Shown: one piece after another, positions 55,227 to 64,000 of the stretch
Layout of the letters: each line of letters starts with the position of its first letter
Numbering within the stretch: the first letter of the stretch is position 1
Origin: Pantanalinema sp. GBBB05
GTDB lineage: Bacteria; Cyanobacteriota; Cyanobacteriia; Leptolyngbyales; Leptolyngbyaceae
Length of the DNA stretch: 64,000 nt
Direction of reading: 5' to 3'
NCBI GenBank assembly: GCA_016743235.1
Contig: VRZD01000021.1
Coordinates: 1-64,000 of the forward strand
The notes under the pieces: generated by a model
What the model was told of the DNA's origin: nothing
Database searches by the model: none
What the model saw: only the letters and a program-made list of their open reading frames with translations
Program-made: the position numbers and the translations under genes

Positions 55227-55242
55227 GAGGTTCATCTGTAGG

Positions 55243-55300
55243 TCACGGTATAACGTATTCAACCAATTCATTCAGGAAGCCAATACGCTGAAAACCGTGA
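55243..55300. terminator. Nested stem-loop between convergent genes
   Basis: TCACGGT with ACCGTGA encloses CGTATT with AATACG, together a bulged 13-bp stem. It separates the NTF2-like gene stop from the convergent HExxH protein stop and probably acts in both directions. Confidence 0.45.
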
Positions 55301-55334
55301 TTCTATCTTCGCAGATCCATAAATGGTATTGACC

Positions 55335-56144
55335 CTAGCCTGTTCGCGGTTTACCCCAACTCTTTTCCATCAGTTGGTAGCCCACTGGGTCATACGTTTT
55401 TAACTGAGGGCGTGTGAAGGGATAGAAATCATTCTGACCAAAATAAGCCTCTGACAGTTCAGCAAAGTACTCCTTGGCATCTGTCAATGCATAAGCTTTG
55501 CGCTGACCACCCATGATGTAATTGACCGACTGATATAACTTTTGGTTCACAGCATGATGATAAGCCATCTGGATATTCGAATTTGCCTCCCCTAAAGCCA
55601 AATGATGGTAGGCATGGGCAAATTCGTGCATGAGCATCCAGGGTTGGGCAGTACGGGACCACTGGACAAAGTTACGAGTGTTTGACACTTCAACACATCC
55701 CGCTTTAGCAGGGTTGTAGCTATGCTGCCTGAGCCATTCCGCAGATGGGTGAAATTCAGCTGCCCCATTGCGGTTTTCCCACTCCACCCAGATCCGAACC
55801 TTTCGCAGCTGAGCTAACGGTTTAGTAGGCATTACACGGGCGATCGCGGCAAGCTGTGAGGATAATTCTTGCCGCATCGCTTTGGTTTCCGGTTGATGCC
55901 TCAGGACGGTTGGATTAATCAGGATCGTAAACCCATACATAGATTCCTGTTTATAAGCCGAAGTTGGAGCAAAGCTTTGTTTGTGGGCATATAATTGTTC
56001 CGTAGTGTCAGCCGAATTTTTCTGCACAACAGCACAATTGTGTGGTGTTCCAAACAGGTGTTGAGCAATATCTACTGACTGGGCTATTCCGATGATTTGG
56101 AATGCTATACAGCTAACTGAACAAATAGCAAACTGTGATTTCAT
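55335..56144 (-). CDS. Secreted HExxH metallopeptidase-like protein
   Basis: 269 residues with an N-terminal signal peptide (hydrophobic ICSVSCIAFQIIGIA). The motif HEFAHAYHH near residue 175 gives the zinc-binding HExxH. A conserved downstream block (AYALTDAKEYFAELSEAYFG) offers a Glu-containing helix as third ligand, as in gluzincin-like peptidases. The substrate is unknown and activity is untested. The gene converges on the NTF2-like gene and stands alone on its strand. The 279-nt spacer upstream shows nothing I can support. Confidence 0.75.
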   Translation of the reverse strand: MKSQFAICSVSCIAFQIIGIAQSVDIAQHLFGTPHNCAVVQKNSADTTEQLYAHKQSFAPTSAYKQESMYGFTILINPTVLRHQPETKAMRQELSSQLAAIARVMPTKPLAQLRKVRIWVEWENRNGAAEFHPSAEWLRQHSYNPAKAGCVEVSNTRNFVQWSRTAQPWMLMHEFAHAYHHLALGEANSNIQMAYHHAVNQKLYQSVNYIMGGQRKAYALTDAKEYFAELSEAYFGQNDFYPFTRPQLKTYDPVGYQLMEKSWGKPRTG

Positions 56145-56423
56145 TCCGATTCTATTAATACTAAGGTCATCTGAAACTAATCCTTAGGCTAAACCTGATC
56201 GAACCCCATAATATAGCTTGTAATCAGCCGTTACCTTTACTGTCAGATCTTGGCAGCACTGTACCAACAATAGATTAAAATTCTCTTCCCCAGCCAGGTC
56301 TGTATTGACGATCGAGAACGCCCCGGCGGTCACTCCAACCAAAAGCTTGCCCTGATCAGGTTCTACCAGGCAGTTCTATCACAGTAATTCGTAGTCGTTA
56401 GAGGATAAGCATCATCCAAGGTC

Positions 56424-56861
56424 TTACAACGATCGATAAAATCGTTCTTCCAACCAATGTTGGACTTCCTCTTCCGACTCCATATAAGTTTTTTGCCCCG
56501 TTCTAGGATCATACGCACACCACCAAGTCCGACCTTCAGGATCAAGGATCTGCTCAATTTCAGGTTCCGGGAAGATCGGCGATCGGGTTCGAAATAATGG
56601 TTGATTTAGGATTAACCACAATGTTCTCCAGAGATTACTGGGATTACTGGGATAAATGCCCCGATGGTACCAGGTCAACACTAAACACCGCTCTAGATGC
56701 GCAGTCCGCTGTTCGTCTGTAAAGTGGGTAATCACACCATCGACGAGCGATCGCCAAAGTTGGCGACAACGGATCATAACGGTTCGCTGCGGCGATCGCG
56801 GTGCTGGAATCGCATCGGGAATCAATTCTAAATCTTGATAGATCTGCCACTGACGATTCAT
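56424..56861 (-). CDS. Small conserved cyanobacterial protein of unknown function
   Basis: About 145 residues, Trp- and Arg-rich, no membrane segment. The C terminus (LDPEGRTWWCAYDPRTGQKT, then SEEEVQHWLEERFY) forms a short module that I recall at the ends of many small cyanobacterial proteins. Function unknown. I chose ATG 56861, preceded by GGAG at 8 nt, over the GTG at 56885. It stands alone, divergent from the kinase at 57353. Confidence 0.65.
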   Translation of the reverse strand: MNRQWQIYQDLELIPDAIPAPRSPQRTVMIRCRQLWRSLVDGVITHFTDEQRTAHLERCLVLTWYHRGIYPSNPSNLWRTLWLILNQPLFRTRSPIFPEPEIEQILDPEGRTWWCAYDPRTGQKTYMESEEEVQHWLEERFYRSL

Positions 56862-57125
56862 GAGAGACGCTCCATTGCATTCCACAACAAGATGAAGCGC
56901 GTTCCTTCGGGCAACCCCTACTTCCGTCCTCCTACCTAGATTGACTTTAGATAAATCTTAAGGTAGAAGAGGATGAACGGTTCTTATTTCTGTATTTATT
57001 GTTACAGAATTAAGTTTTCCCTGCAAGTTCATGTCTTGAAACGGCAACATTTCAACGTGAATAGATAAGAATTGTCAGAAATCCCTTGTTACGAGTGTCC
57101 CCTCTTGGGCGCTAAATCGACGATT

Positions 57126-57266
57126 TTAGGGGACAACAGGGTAGGAGGTAGAGGTCAATTTTTTTGGCGTAAAATCATCCTGTTCACGCCGTTGCCACAT
57201 TTTACTCATATGATTTAGTTCCACCAGCTCAGCGCAGAGCTCAAAGGGTGGATAGGCGTCATGCAT
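57126..57266 (-). CDS. Possible 46-residue small protein (hypothetical)
   Basis: An ATG at 57266 opens a 46-codon frame ending at TAA 57126-57128. The peptide looks protein-like (YPPFELCAELVELNHMSK, then WQRREQDDF). The same frame is open for ten sensible codons upstream (LAELISLM), while an ATG at 57295 leads into it only if one nucleotide is inserted. It could be a small gene with a frameshift or a remnant. The 56886-57352 spacer also holds a nested dyad (GTCCCCT..AGGGGAC around AAATCG-A-CGATTT, 57097-57134) overlapping its 3' end. Confidence 0.3.
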   Translation of the reverse strand: MHDAYPPFELCAELVELNHMSKMWQRREQDDFTPKKLTSTSYPVVP

Positions 57267-57352
57267 CAGACTGATTAATTCTGCTAGGACACCATGTGTT
57301 TAGTGTTAGGACGCAATACTGACCTTAGATTTGTCGCATCGTTGAGTTAGCC

Positions 57353-59254
57353 ATGCCCCCTGCTAGTAATCAGCCTATTTTATTGAAGATTTTACGGAAA
57401 ATCCCCTTACGTGTATTACTAGTTGTGCCTTTTGTAGTACAGGTTTCAGCGGCTGTAGGGATAACGGGATGGTTAACATTACAAAATGGACAGAAATCAA
57501 TCAGAGAGTTGGCAACTCAGTTACGCAGCAAAGCGAGTCAGCAAGTCGCCCATCATCTTGAAGATGAATTGAGCATTTCTCAACAAATCAATCAACTTAA
57601 CTTAGAGGCGATCGAAACCGGAATTATCCGTCGTGACGATTTTGATCATATGGGCAAACTATTTTGGAAACAGATGCAACTGTCCAAAGTAGGGTATATT
57701 AATTTTGCCAATCCTCAAGGTGAGTTTATTGGCATCGAGCGGCTAGATAATGGCAATTTACTGATCAACGAACGATCACACCGGCTACCAGGCAAACAAT
57801 TGCATGTCTATGTTGCCAATGCCCAGGGCGATCGTAGCCAACATCTAGCGGCAAAACCCTATAATCCTCTGGTTGAAGCCTGGTATGTGGATGCCGTTAC
57901 CGCAAAACGTCCGCTATGGACCCAAATCTACCAGTGGGATGACAAACCTGAAGTCATGTCGATCTCATCCAGTTATCCGGTTTATGATCACGATCGTCAA
58001 CTGGTCGGAGTCCTGGGCGTTGATATCATTCTGTCTCAATTTAGCGACTTCCTGCAACAACAGAGAATTACTCCCCATAGCGAAACGTTTATTCTAGAGC
58101 GTAATGGCTTGCTCGTTGCTAGTTCTAGCCCGACCCCTCCGTTCAAACTGGTGAATGGTCAAGCCCAGCGGTTGCCATTGCACGAAAGTCCAGATGAATG
58201 TATTCAGGCGACAGCGCAATACCTGCAAACTCAATTTCATAGCTGGAATATTATTCAAGCTCCACAACAGCTTGAGTTTGAAATTGATGGCAAACGTAAG
58301 TTTCTCGATGTGACTCCCTGGCGAGATCAATATGGGTTGGATTGGTTAATTGTCGTGGTTATTCCAGAAGCCGATTTTATGGAGCAAATTCATGCCAATA
58401 CCCAAACGACTATTCTGATTTGTCTACTCTTTCTGGCATTAGCGATTTTATTGGGGCTGATGACATCGCGCTGGATTACGCACTCAATTCAAAAATTGAT
58501 TCGAGCGAGCCAGGCGATCGCCGATGGGCAGCTTGATCACACGATCGAGGTCAAAGGATTTCACGAATTGGAAGTGTTATCCCACTCCTTTAATCAAATG
58601 GCGGGTGAATTAAATGCCGCATTTATGAATTTAGAAAATCGGGTTGCTCAACGGACGGCTGAATTGGCAGAAGCAAAGGAACTGGCAGAAGCTGCCAATT
58701 TGACTAAAAGTGAATTTCTAGCCAGTATGAGCCATGAACTCCGCACTCCTCTAAACGCCATTCTTGGCTTCAGCCAAGTCCTGGTGCAAGATGTATCGCT
58801 GACTAAAACCCATCGGGAGAATCTCTTAGCGATCAAACGCAATGGCGAACATCTGCTGCGAATGATTAACGAGCTACTAGAAGTTTCTAAACTTGGCATC
58901 GGCAATGCCATCGAGCAACTCCATTACTTTGATGAAACCTTGAATGTTAAATCCCTTGCTCCAGCCTGCCCGACCGATCCGAACGTGGAGGATGAGTTAG
59001 GGTATTACCTGATTCAAATGCCGGATGAATGGGTTCATCAACTCTATGAAGCGGCTGTGAAAGGATTTGATCAAAGTATTTTGCAATTAACTGACCAGAT
59101 TCCAGCTGACTTAGCGCTCCTGGCAGAAGTACTACAACAGTGGGTAGCTAGTTTCTGCTTTGATAAAGTGGTTAATCTTGTCCAAACATCTGCCCACTTA
59201 CGTTTGCAGCCTGCCCAAAATCATGGTGCCGACAATCCGACCTCTCCTCCGTAA
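57353..59254 (+). CDS. CACHE-HAMP sensor with HisKA but no HATPase domain
   Basis: 633 residues. Membrane helices at ~19-41 and ~345-370 flank a double-CACHE periplasmic domain. HAMP, coiled coil and a HisKA domain with His ~461 (SMSHELRTPLNAILGF) follow. Where the HATPase should begin, the chain passes from ELLEVSKL directly into a linker and a ~75-residue helical tail (PDEWVHQLYEAAVKGF, then CFDKVVNLVQ). The same kind of tail ends the hybrid kinase at 61753. The ATP-binding domain and receiver appear to have been deleted in frame. It can be phosphorylated only in trans, or it acts as a regulatory partner of another kinase. The neighbouring kinase at 59394 is a candidate. Confidence 0.85.
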   Translation: MPPASNQPILLKILRKIPLRVLLVVPFVVQVSAAVGITGWLTLQNGQKSIRELATQLRSKASQQVAHHLEDELSISQQINQLNLEAIETGIIRRDDFDHMGKLFWKQMQLSKVGYINFANPQGEFIGIERLDNGNLLINERSHRLPGKQLHVYVANAQGDRSQHLAAKPYNPLVEAWYVDAVTAKRPLWTQIYQWDDKPEVMSISSSYPVYDHDRQLVGVLGVDIILSQFSDFLQQQRITPHSETFILERNGLLVASSSPTPPFKLVNGQAQRLPLHESPDECIQATAQYLQTQFHSWNIIQAPQQLEFEIDGKRKFLDVTPWRDQYGLDWLIVVVIPEADFMEQIHANTQTTILICLLFLALAILLGLMTSRWITHSIQKLIRASQAIADGQLDHTIEVKGFHELEVLSHSFNQMAGELNAAFMNLENRVAQRTAELAEAKELAEAANLTKSEFLASMSHELRTPLNAILGFSQVLVQDVSLTKTHRENLLAIKRNGEHLLRMINELLEVSKLGIGNAIEQLHYFDETLNVKSLAPACPTDPNVEDELGYYLIQMPDEWVHQLYEAAVKGFDQSILQLTDQIPADLALLAEVLQQWVASFCFDKVVNLVQTSAHLRLQPAQNHGADNPTSPP

Positions 59255-59393
59255 CTAGTTGATGGTCGATCGCCGCGATTTCCACGAAGTTTCCACATTT
59301 GTTGCCTATGCTAGAACAACCCTACTTGACGGCTTGAGTTAGATCTTCCAGTACCAGGGGTAAAATTTAATTTAATGGTTTAGCGATGGCTTT

Positions 59394-61709
59394 ATGAGTA
59401 CTTCGACTCCTCGACCGCAAGAACTAGCTCAAGTCACCTCTACCCATGACAATCCACTGTTACCCAATCGCAAAAAAGCCATCAGACTACCCTATTCCAA
59501 CCAATTAACTCACTGGTTTAAGTCATTGAGGGTCGGACAGAAAATTGGTTATGGTTATGCCTTATCCCTGGGGATTGCGGCGATCGGGGCAACGGTAGGG
59601 GGCATTCTGGGTAGCCACTATCAGTATCAAGCGTCACTGCTGGAAGAACATGCCCAGGAAGAGATTAGTTTAATCAGCGACTTGCAAACCAGCCTGCTTC
59701 AAACCCACGTCCATCAAGTCCGTTTGATGGCAGCGATTCCTCGCCCGGACCAATTTGCCGCAGAGTCTACCCATTTAAGCACCCAAACTCGATTGCTGCA
59801 ACGGCATTGGGCAGCTGCCACCGCGTTTGTGCAGCAGGATCTGCCATTTGATGATCCGCATCATCGCCAGCTACCAGAATTGTTGCGTCAATATGACACA
59901 ACGATCGCATTGTACATTCAACAACTTACAGAATTAACCTTGCTGCTAGAACAGGTTCCCCCTGCGGCTACAACGCTAGCGCCACTGCAACAACAACTGC
60001 TTCAGTATTCTCAGCATCGAGCCACGGCTCAAGTCATGGCGATTGCCGATCGGTTAAGTGAAATCTTAGTCGATAGCCGCGAGGAGTACGAAGAGTCAGA
60101 GGATCATGCCAAGCTAGTAGCTCAACATCAATTACAGATTATCGTTATCAGTACCATTGCCTCGATCGTGATTGCAGCATTTCTAGCCTACTTCACTAGC
60201 CGGGCGATCGCAGCTCCGATCGAAGAGACGACTCAAGTGGCTCAAGCCGTCGCTCAAACAGATAATTTTAATTTACAAGCACCCGTTTCAACCAATGATG
60301 AAATTGGTATGTTAGCGACCTCCTTAAATCAACTGATTCAACGGTTCCAGCAGCTACAGAGTGAACAAAAAGCTAGCGAACAACAACTGCATGATTCCCA
60401 GCAACTACTCCAGTTGGTGATTGACACTATTCCCCAAACTATTTTTTGGAAGGATCGCCATTCGGTATTTTTAGGCTGTAATCGTAAAATGGCGGAAATA
60501 GCAGGATTAAAGAATCCAGAAGCTATTGTAGGAAAAACGGATTATGACTTACCTTGGACAACGGCTGAGTCTGATTTTTACCGTGAGTGCGATCGTCGGG
60601 TAATGGACTCTAATATGCCGGAATTAGGCATTGTGGAATCATTGCAAACGGCAACAGGGGAACAACGCTGGCTAGAAACCAATAAAGCGCCGTTGCATGA
60701 TCGGGCAGGCAATGTGATGGGGATTCTGGCTACATTTCAAGATATTACAGAGCGCAAAGCTGCTGAATTACAATTGCAGCACCTGAATCAAGAACTGGAG
60801 CTCCAAAGTTTACAACTAAAAGATGCGTTGACGCAATTGAAGACATCCCAATTACAACTGATTCAAACAGAAAAAATGTCTTCTTTAGGGCAACTAGTGG
60901 CAGGCGTTGCCCACGAAATTAATAACCCGGTTAATTTCATTCACGGTAATCTAACGCATGCCAATGAGTATATTCAGGACTTACTCGGCTTAATCGAGCT
61001 ATATCAGCGTTACTATCCCCAGCCCCATTCGGAAATTCAGGCAGAAATTGCCGCGATCGATCTGGATTTCCTCACGACAGACTTGTCGAAGCTTCTGCGC
61101 TCAATGCGGATTGGCACCGATCGCATTCGCGAGATTGTGTTATCGCTCCGGAACTTCTCACGCTTAGATGAATCAGAAGTGAAAGATGTCGATATTCATG
61201 AAGGGATTGATAGCACTCTCACGATTCTGCACAACCGCCTCAAAGCCAAAGCCGAGCATCCAGAGATTGAAGTGATACGGGAATATGGGCAGTTACCACG
61301 GGTGGAATGCTATGCGGGACAACTGAATCAAGTGTTTATGAATCTGTTAAGTAACGCGATCGATGCCTTAGATGAATGGGCAACTAAGCAACCTTATCAA
61401 GATCTGGTTGCCAACCCTGCTAGAATTTACATTCGCACAGAGCCGCTGAATCAACATTGGATTGTGATCCGTATCGCGGATAATGGCGCTGGTATGACAG
61501 AGGCGGTGCGAGCCAAGCTGTTTGATCCATTTTTCACAACAAAACCGGTTGGTCGTGGCACAGGCTTAGGACTGTCGATCAGCCATCAGATTGTCACCGA
61601 AAAGCATGGTGGTAAATTGTACTGCCAATCTCAGCTAGGGCAGGGCTCGGAGTTCACGATCGAGTTACCGATTCAGCCGTCAGCCCTCCAAGGATCACAG
61701 GCTGGTTGA
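59394..61709 (+). CDS. Membrane sensor histidine kinase (4HB-like, HAMP, PAS, HisKA, HATPase)
   Basis: 771 residues. A membrane helix (~60-80), a helical periplasmic sensor (~85-240), a second helix (~245-270) and HAMP are followed by a PAS domain (DTIPQTIFWKDRHSVFLGCN to TFQDITERKAAE), a coiled coil, HisKA with His ~507 (GVAHEINNPVNFIHGN) and HATPase (LLSNAIDALDEW, GRGTGLGLSISHQ). The core from the coiled coil onward is nearly the same as in the giant kinase at 46431 (TEKMS.LGQLVAGVAHEIN and FDPFFTTKPVG.GTGLGLSIS), so the two share a recent ancestor or a target. There is no attached receiver. It lies 139 nt after the kinase that lacks an ATPase. Confidence 0.9.
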   Translation: MSTSTPRPQELAQVTSTHDNPLLPNRKKAIRLPYSNQLTHWFKSLRVGQKIGYGYALSLGIAAIGATVGGILGSHYQYQASLLEEHAQEEISLISDLQTSLLQTHVHQVRLMAAIPRPDQFAAESTHLSTQTRLLQRHWAAATAFVQQDLPFDDPHHRQLPELLRQYDTTIALYIQQLTELTLLLEQVPPAATTLAPLQQQLLQYSQHRATAQVMAIADRLSEILVDSREEYEESEDHAKLVAQHQLQIIVISTIASIVIAAFLAYFTSRAIAAPIEETTQVAQAVAQTDNFNLQAPVSTNDEIGMLATSLNQLIQRFQQLQSEQKASEQQLHDSQQLLQLVIDTIPQTIFWKDRHSVFLGCNRKMAEIAGLKNPEAIVGKTDYDLPWTTAESDFYRECDRRVMDSNMPELGIVESLQTATGEQRWLETNKAPLHDRAGNVMGILATFQDITERKAAELQLQHLNQELELQSLQLKDALTQLKTSQLQLIQTEKMSSLGQLVAGVAHEINNPVNFIHGNLTHANEYIQDLLGLIELYQRYYPQPHSEIQAEIAAIDLDFLTTDLSKLLRSMRIGTDRIREIVLSLRNFSRLDESEVKDVDIHEGIDSTLTILHNRLKAKAEHPEIEVIREYGQLPRVECYAGQLNQVFMNLLSNAIDALDEWATKQPYQDLVANPARIYIRTEPLNQHWIVIRIADNGAGMTEAVRAKLFDPFFTTKPVGRGTGLGLSISHQIVTEKHGGKLYCQSQLGQGSEFTIELPIQPSALQGSQAG

Positions 61710-61752
61710 TGATAAATTGGGTTAATAATTTGGCACATGCTTTTACCTGATC

Positions 61753-64000
61753 CTAGGGGGCATCTAAATTTTCTAGAGCCGCGTTAGTTAATTCAAACAC
61801 TTGATTAAAGTCAAATTCTCGGATGCGTTCCCGCAGGAATTGCGCCAACGCGGTATGAGCGTCTGGAATCTGCTGAATTAACTGCATGAGTTCTTCAGGC
61901 TCTAAGGCGATCGTGGCGGCTTGAACTAGTTTGATCCATTCCACTGGCATTACCTGCAACGCTTCAGGTGTTACGGTATAGGCAGTCAAGTGGTCACCAG
62001 CAATCCCGGAGTTCAATGGATAGGGTGTGGGATAGACTAGCTCATCTGCATATAGATAACAAACCCCTAAATACTCTGCCATTTTTTCTAATAAGGTTTC
62101 AACCTGAAAGGGCTTGCGAATAAAGTCATTACAGCCCACTGCTAAAATCTTGGCTCGTTGTTCTTCAAAGGCACTAGCGGTTAAGGCAATAATTATGGTT
62201 GGCTGGATATCGGTAGCCTGCATAGCTTCCATTGCCCGAATCTGACGAGTTGCTTCGTAACCATCCAGTTCGGGCATTCGCATATCCATCCAGATCAGAT
62301 GGGGATGCCAACTTTGCCACAGGGCGATCGCTTCATACCCATTCACTACGGTTTGCACATCAAACCCTAACGGCTGTAATAGGCTAGTTAACAGTTTACG
62401 GCTAGGTAAGTTATCCTCAACCACCAAGATGCGATAGGTGGGTTGATTCGGGGCTAGACTAATCACCTGATGATAAACTAGGGAATCTGGTTCAGCTATC
62501 GTTTCAGCCCGGTCAACCTGAACTGTAAATCGGACAGAGGTTCCTTGACCGACTGAGCTATCGATCGTGATATCTCCCCCTAAGAGATAGACATACTGAC
62601 GACTAATGGCTAATCCCAATCCGGTGCCATCCTGGGTTCTCTGCCCCGGATTGGCTTGCACAAACGGGTTAAATAAGCTATCTAGGGCAGTAGCCGGAAT
62701 GCCAATGCCAGTATCATTCACCTCAAACAGTAGCGTATAAGAGGAGAACTCAGTAGCGCCTAAGTCATTCGGGATAGTAGTTAATGGTTTGACATCCAGG
62801 GTTACCTGCCCCCGGGATGTAAATTTAACAGCGTTACCTAAAACGTTGATTAATATCTGCCGCAGTTTGTTGTCATCAGTTTTGATGTAGCGGGGGACGT
62901 TACTCGATCGCACAAGATTAAGCTGTAACCCTTTAGTTTCTGCCCGCAAGCGAAACATTTCGGTTAAACTATCGAGCAAACAATACAGATCAAACTCAGT
63001 TGGCGTAAAGTTAACCTGTCCAGCTTCAATTTTTGACATTTCCAAAATGTCATTGATCAGATTCAGTAAATGTTCACCACTCCGATTAATAATGCCTAAA
63101 TCTTCTCGATGGTGAGCGCTGATCGATGCATCCCGCACCATCAGCTGGCTAAATCCGAGAATGGCATTCAGGGGAGTGCGGAGTTCATGGCTCATATTCG
63201 CCAGAAATACACTTTTGGCTCGATTAGCCGCTTCAGCGGCTTCTTTTGCCAGCCGCAGTTCCGCTGTCCGGGCTTCTACCCGCATCTCTAATTCGGTATT
63301 CGCGCGCCGGAGAGCTGCTTCAGCCGCCTTGCGATCGCTAATGTCGGTATGAGTACCTAACATCCGCAAGGGCTGTCCATCGTTGTCCCAAGCCACAATT
63401 TTGCCTAGTGAGAGAATCCATTTCCAGTTGCCACGGCGGGTCCGTTGGCGGAATTCCACGACATAATCGGAAATTTCGCCATTGACATAGGCGCGGTAGA
63501 CATTTGCTACGCTTTCCCGGTCGTCGGGATGCAATCGGTCAATCCATTGAGCATTCGTTTCATCAAAGGTAGCAGGATCGTACTCTAGCATCGTGGCGTA
63601 TTCCGGACTGACGACGGCTTCACCTGTTTTGAGGTTCAAGTCATATAACCCCTGATTTGCCGCGACTAAGGCTAGACGTAGCCGCTCTTCGCTATCCCGT
63701 AGGGCAGCTTCAGCTTGTTTCAAGGCACTGATATTGGTTACACCAGACCAAATGAACAGTTCCCCTTCTCGCTCAATTACAATGCCTGAGAGTTGAACTG
63801 GAATCAGGTGTCCATCTTGGTGGATAAATTCTTTTTCATAGGGACCGTAGCGTCCAGTCGTCCGCAACATTTGCAGTTGGACTTGTTCTTCTGCGGCATA
63901 TTTTTCGGGGGTAATGTCGAAATAGGTTAGGGTCAGGGTGTCCTCAATGCTGCGACCAATCATGTCAGCAAAAGCAGGATTGACATCGACCAGGCTACCG
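61753..64000 (-). CDS. PAS-PAS-HisKA-HATPase-REC hybrid kinase (5' end beyond window)
   Basis: The frame stays open to the window edge: codons upstream of Met at 63963 read LVDVNPAFAD, part of the first PAS domain, so the true start lies beyond 64000. Visible parts are two PAS/PAC units, HisKA (NMSHELRTPLNAILGFSQLM), HATPase (LINVLGNAVKFT, GTGLGLAISRQ), a receiver with LIWMDMRMPELDGYE, and a ~75-residue helical tail (PVEWIKLVQAATIALE). The HisKA segment and tail match those of the truncated kinase at 57353, while the HATPase and receiver between them are intact here. The gene converges on the kinase at 59394 with 43 nt between stops. Confidence 0.9.
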   Translation of the reverse strand, partial: GSLVDVNPAFADMIGRSIEDTLTLTYFDITPEKYAAEEQVQLQMLRTTGRYGPYEKEFIHQDGHLIPVQLSGIVIEREGELFIWSGVTNISALKQAEAALRDSEERLRLALVAANQGLYDLNLKTGEAVVSPEYATMLEYDPATFDETNAQWIDRLHPDDRESVANVYRAYVNGEISDYVVEFRQRTRRGNWKWILSLGKIVAWDNDGQPLRMLGTHTDISDRKAAEAALRRANTELEMRVEARTAELRLAKEAAEAANRAKSVFLANMSHELRTPLNAILGFSQLMVRDASISAHHREDLGIINRSGEHLLNLINDILEMSKIEAGQVNFTPTEFDLYCLLDSLTEMFRLRAETKGLQLNLVRSSNVPRYIKTDDNKLRQILINVLGNAVKFTSRGQVTLDVKPLTTIPNDLGATEFSSYTLLFEVNDTGIGIPATALDSLFNPFVQANPGQRTQDGTGLGLAISRQYVYLLGGDITIDSSVGQGTSVRFTVQVDRAETIAEPDSLVYHQVISLAPNQPTYRILVVEDNLPSRKLLTSLLQPLGFDVQTVVNGYEAIALWQSWHPHLIWMDMRMPELDGYEATRQIRAMEAMQATDIQPTIIIALTASAFEEQRAKILAVGCNDFIRKPFQVETLLEKMAEYLGVCYLYADELVYPTPYPLNSGIAGDHLTAYTVTPEALQVMPVEWIKLVQAATIALEPEELMQLIQQIPDAHTALAQFLRERIREFDFNQVFELTNAALENLDAP

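Noticed and set aside
56207..56235. GTAATCAGCCGTTAC as an NtcA box
   Set aside because: Its spacing is nine, not eight, nucleotides, and no nitrogen-related gene is next to it.
56588..56600. GGTTCGAAA, resembling a tRNA T-loop
   Set aside because: It lies inside a coding gene, with no acceptor stem or anticodon arm around it. I found no tRNA anywhere in the window.

Overview
The window looks like chromosomal DNA of a cyanobacterium. The HIP1 octamer GCGATCGC and its GCGATC/CGATCG cores recur throughout, in genes and spacers. The gene families are typical of the group: very large multi-PAS and hybrid histidine kinases, a fused Ser/Thr-His kinase, NtcA-type GTAN8TAC boxes and NRPS genes. I cannot assign a genus. 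I saw no rRNA, tRNA, CRISPR array, transposase or phage gene.

Layout. 1-5.8 kb: a cNMP-binding/degenerate AAA+/membrane Fe-S fusion, a fatty acid hydroxylase-type di-iron enzyme, and a translationally coupled UspA / cyclic-2,3-diphosphoglycerate-synthase-like pair. 6.3-11.8 kb: a signalling run on the plus strand (REC-HK-REC hybrid kinase, REC-GGDEF cyclase, PAS-GGDEF-EVL protein), followed at 12.0-15.1 kb by a free-standing NRPS-like A-T-R enzyme whose specificity code points to glycine. 15.2-19.6 kb: a secreted protein of unknown function, a CACHE hybrid kinase paralogous to the one at 6.3 kb, and a small zinc-ribbon protein. 20-33 kb: metabolic and transport genes, nearly all on the minus strand: a peroxiredoxin-like protein, a saccharopine-dehydrogenase-like reductase, an EamA permease (apparently frameshifted), a flavin-binding PNPOx protein, a GNAT, an MFS permease, a PQQ-type sugar dehydrogenase, a TPR glycosyltransferase, a 5'-nucleotidase, a BMP-type binding protein and a biuret-hydrolase-like amidase.

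33.4-39.4 kb: a seven-PAS HisKA_2 kinase overlapping a REC-PAS-HK gene. 39.5-45.8 kb: a convergent 2.1-kilo-residue NRPS of order A-T-C-A-T-R, the layout of pyrazinone (aureusimine-type) synthetases. Both A domains carry the same Ala-type code. 46.4-51.9 kb: a giant Ser/Thr kinase-AAA-GAF-histidine kinase. 52.3-53.7 kb: a NafY-like FeMo-cofactor-binding protein and an unknown partner, behind a GTAN8TAC box. 54.2-55.2 kb: a PNPOx/NTF2-like operon behind a near-ideal promoter with a palindromic operator in its spacer. 55.3-64 kb: a secreted HExxH protein, a small cyanobacterial protein and three more sensor kinases. One of these has lost its ATPase domain and one runs off the window edge.

The feature I find most interesting is the pair of reductase-terminated NRPS enzymes set among sensor kinases. 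If the code readings hold, the larger one would make alanyl-alaninal. That aldehyde would cyclise and oxidise to 3,6-dimethylpyrazin-2-one, a known bacterial signal scaffold. This is inference from motifs, not a demonstrated product.
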